41,067 nucleotides of DNA from Streptomyces sp. ISL-11 (lineage in GTDB: Bacteria > Actinomycetota > Actinomycetes > Streptomycetales > Streptomycetaceae). Below, piece by piece: positions 39,632 through 41,067 of this stretch. The stretch spans positions 1 to 41,067 of the forward strand of contig NZ_JAGGOL010000041.1 of the NCBI RefSeq assembly GCF_018614525.1, in the 5' to 3' direction. Both the position numbers and the translations under genes were made by a program. Numbering within the stretch: the stretch's first letter is position 1; each line of letters starts with the position of its first letter. A model generated the notes under the pieces. That model worked only from the letters and a program-made list of their open reading frames with translations, had not been told where the DNA came from and did no database searches.

Positions 39632-41067
39632 CAATGCCGGTGACTTAGGTTGTGCCTTGCCGGGTGATGGTCACGGTGTCCGGTGCGGGTGGTGTCCAGT
39701 TGCGGTGCTCGGCCCGTTTGAGTGGCCAGTTGGACATCTTGCGTTTGATCACTCGGGGGCAGGTTCGGCGGCGGCGTGGGGGCAGCAGGCGTTCGGTGAT
39801 CTCAGCCAGGGTGCGGGTCAGTGCCCGGGTGAGTCGGCCGGGGGGAAAACGCCGCCTGGGCCGGGACCTGGCGGCGCACGATCCGCAGGGACCGGGTGAA
39901 GGAGAGCCGGTTGGGATCAAGGCCCTGGCCGGTGGCGGCCTGGTGCATCAGCCGCCGGATGGCGTGGTGCACCAAGAGGAAGCCGTAGATCTCCTGCTCC
40001 ACGCCCCACGGGTATCTCGAGCGCAGGACGAGCCTCGGGCCGCGCTGGTGGGTCTTGATCTCGTCCAGCGTGGTCTCGATCTCCCACCGCTGGGCGTAGA
40101 GCGCGGCCAGCTCCTTCGCCGGCGCCTGCTCAGGATCGAGCAGGGTGGTCAGCAGACGGTAGACGGTGGCATCGCCGGTGCGGGCAAGGGTGTACTCGAT
40201 CACGCGGACCACCACCGGGTTGCGGCGGCTCTTGCGGTCCGGCTCGGCATGGACCGTGCTGAGGTAGGAGCCGTCGGCCAGAACCTGCGCCACGGGCAGA
40301 GCCGCGGTCTTACGCATCCGCCACAGCAGGTCCGCGCCAGTTGCCCGGGCGGCCTGCCACAACTCGAACCCGTAAAAGCCCCGGTCGGCCAGCAGCAGCA
40401 TCCCAGCCCGCAGGCGGGTGAACAGCTGCCGGGACAGCACCGGCTCACTTACCGATAGCGGCCCGACCGCCGCACCGAACACCGCGTGCGTCCCGCACTC
40501 CACCAGTGCCACGACCCTGGCCTGCGGGAATGCGCCCGTCCCCCGCCCGGACCCCGGGCGGCTGAAGAAGCTGTCGTTCTCCGCTGTGTCCGCCAGGTCC
40601 AAAGTCGTGCCGTCCACCCCCACCAGACGCCACCGCTGATACCAGGCACCCGTCGTCTCCGGCACCGCCACCGGACGGCACACCCGCGCGAACAGCATCC
40701 TCAACGGCTCAGAGCCCAGGCGCCGACGCGCCCGCCCGATCGCGGCAGTCGTCGGCACCCGCCACGACCGCCCCCGGCTCCCCAGCCCATCGCCCAGCAG
40801 CCGCGCGACCTCCTCATACGGATGCCCGAAGAACAGACACATCGCCAGCACGAAGTACACGACCACCCGGGCCGGCAGCAGACGGCTGCGCTGCTCGCCC
40901 CGCCCGGTCTCCGTGACCACCTCATCGATCAGTTCCGGCGGAAACGCCTGCGTCAGCACCCCGATCGCGATCCGGTCCGACAACCGCTCACCCGCAGGCG
41001 CCCTGACCTGCCCCACCCTCGCCACACCGACGACAACGAAGCACAACCGCCTAAGTCACCGGCATTG
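39632..41067. mobile_element. IS4-family insertion sequence, complete
   Basis: The ends are inverted repeats: CAATGCCGGTGACTTAGG at 39632-39649 and its reverse complement at 41050-41067. Similarity continues inwards (TTGTGC) after a 3-base gap. The 1436-bp element holds one transposase gene on the minus strand whose stop codon lies inside the left repeat. The right end coincides with the end of the window, so any target-site duplication cannot be seen. Confidence 0.85.
39645..41025 (-). pseudogene. IS4-family DDE transposase, frameshifted near the C terminus
   Basis: The main frame (to 39802) carries an IS4 N-terminal domain (FPPELIDEVVTETGRGEQRS) and the DDE triad: Asp in RLVGVDGTTLDLADT, Asp in MLLLADRGFYGFELW, and Glu in YAQRWEIETTLDEIK. 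At T4C6 (39840-39849) the frame ends soon after with an unrelated tail, while the expected ending (GRLTRALTRTLAEITERLLP) continues in another frame to TAA at 39645, inside the terminal repeat. Joining the two needs one base skipped in the homopolymer. This is either an inactivating mutation or a slippage site. The start is taken as GTG 41025; TTG 41046 is also possible. Confidence 0.8.

Overview
The window looks like chromosomal DNA from a Streptomyces or a very close actinomycete. It is extremely GC-rich, with G/C at nearly every third codon position, frequent GTG starts and many 4-bp ATGA/GTGA gene overlaps. The gene families are typical of the group, and the sugar ABC importer lacks its own ATPase gene. 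No tRNA, rRNA or CRISPR array was seen.

Layout: 48-3428 is a fused lysyl-phosphatidylglycerol synthase/lysyl-tRNA synthetase (lysX), followed by an EamA transporter. A palindromic intergenic element lies at 4519-4826. Minus-strand genes follow: a VOC protein, a GNAT acetyltransferase with a tiny overlapping membrane-protein ORF, and a three-gene operon (quinone oxidoreductase plus two acyl-CoA dehydrogenases).

From 9750 to 20728 lies a coherent carbohydrate locus. A LacI repressor and a perfect operator palindrome precede a solute-binding lipoprotein, two permeases, a GH5-like enzyme, a Tat-exported GH85 endo-beta-N-acetylglucosaminidase and a cytoplasmic GH38 alpha-mannosidase, closed by a perfect 32-bp palindromic terminator. 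Read together this is a high-mannose N-glycan utilisation pathway: cut outside the cell, import, trim alpha-mannose, then split the Man-beta-GlcNAc core.

20771-27858 holds a small secreted protein, a LuxR regulator, a secreted esterase, a DUF1697 protein and an unusual protein that fuses an exported X-Pro/CocE-type hydrolase to an ABC ATPase, with its permease directly downstream.

27938-31958 is degraded: a 5'-truncated gene, an intact TetR/MFS pair behind a palindromic operator, then a graveyard in which MOSC, MMPL and amine-oxidase fragments abut one another, and finally a tandem duplication of a gene end.

31930-37140 reproduces the gene order, orientation and approximate lengths of the mycobacterial Rv3548c-Rv3553 block (two SDRs divergent from echA20-ipdA-ipdB-ipdC), which degrades steroid rings C and D. 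A KstR2-like operator sits in the divergent promoter. A MurJ-type flippase, a second copy of the palindromic element and a complete IS4-family element (39632-41067) with a frameshifted transposase end the window.

Gene identities rest on motifs and remembered family sequences. No database search was run.
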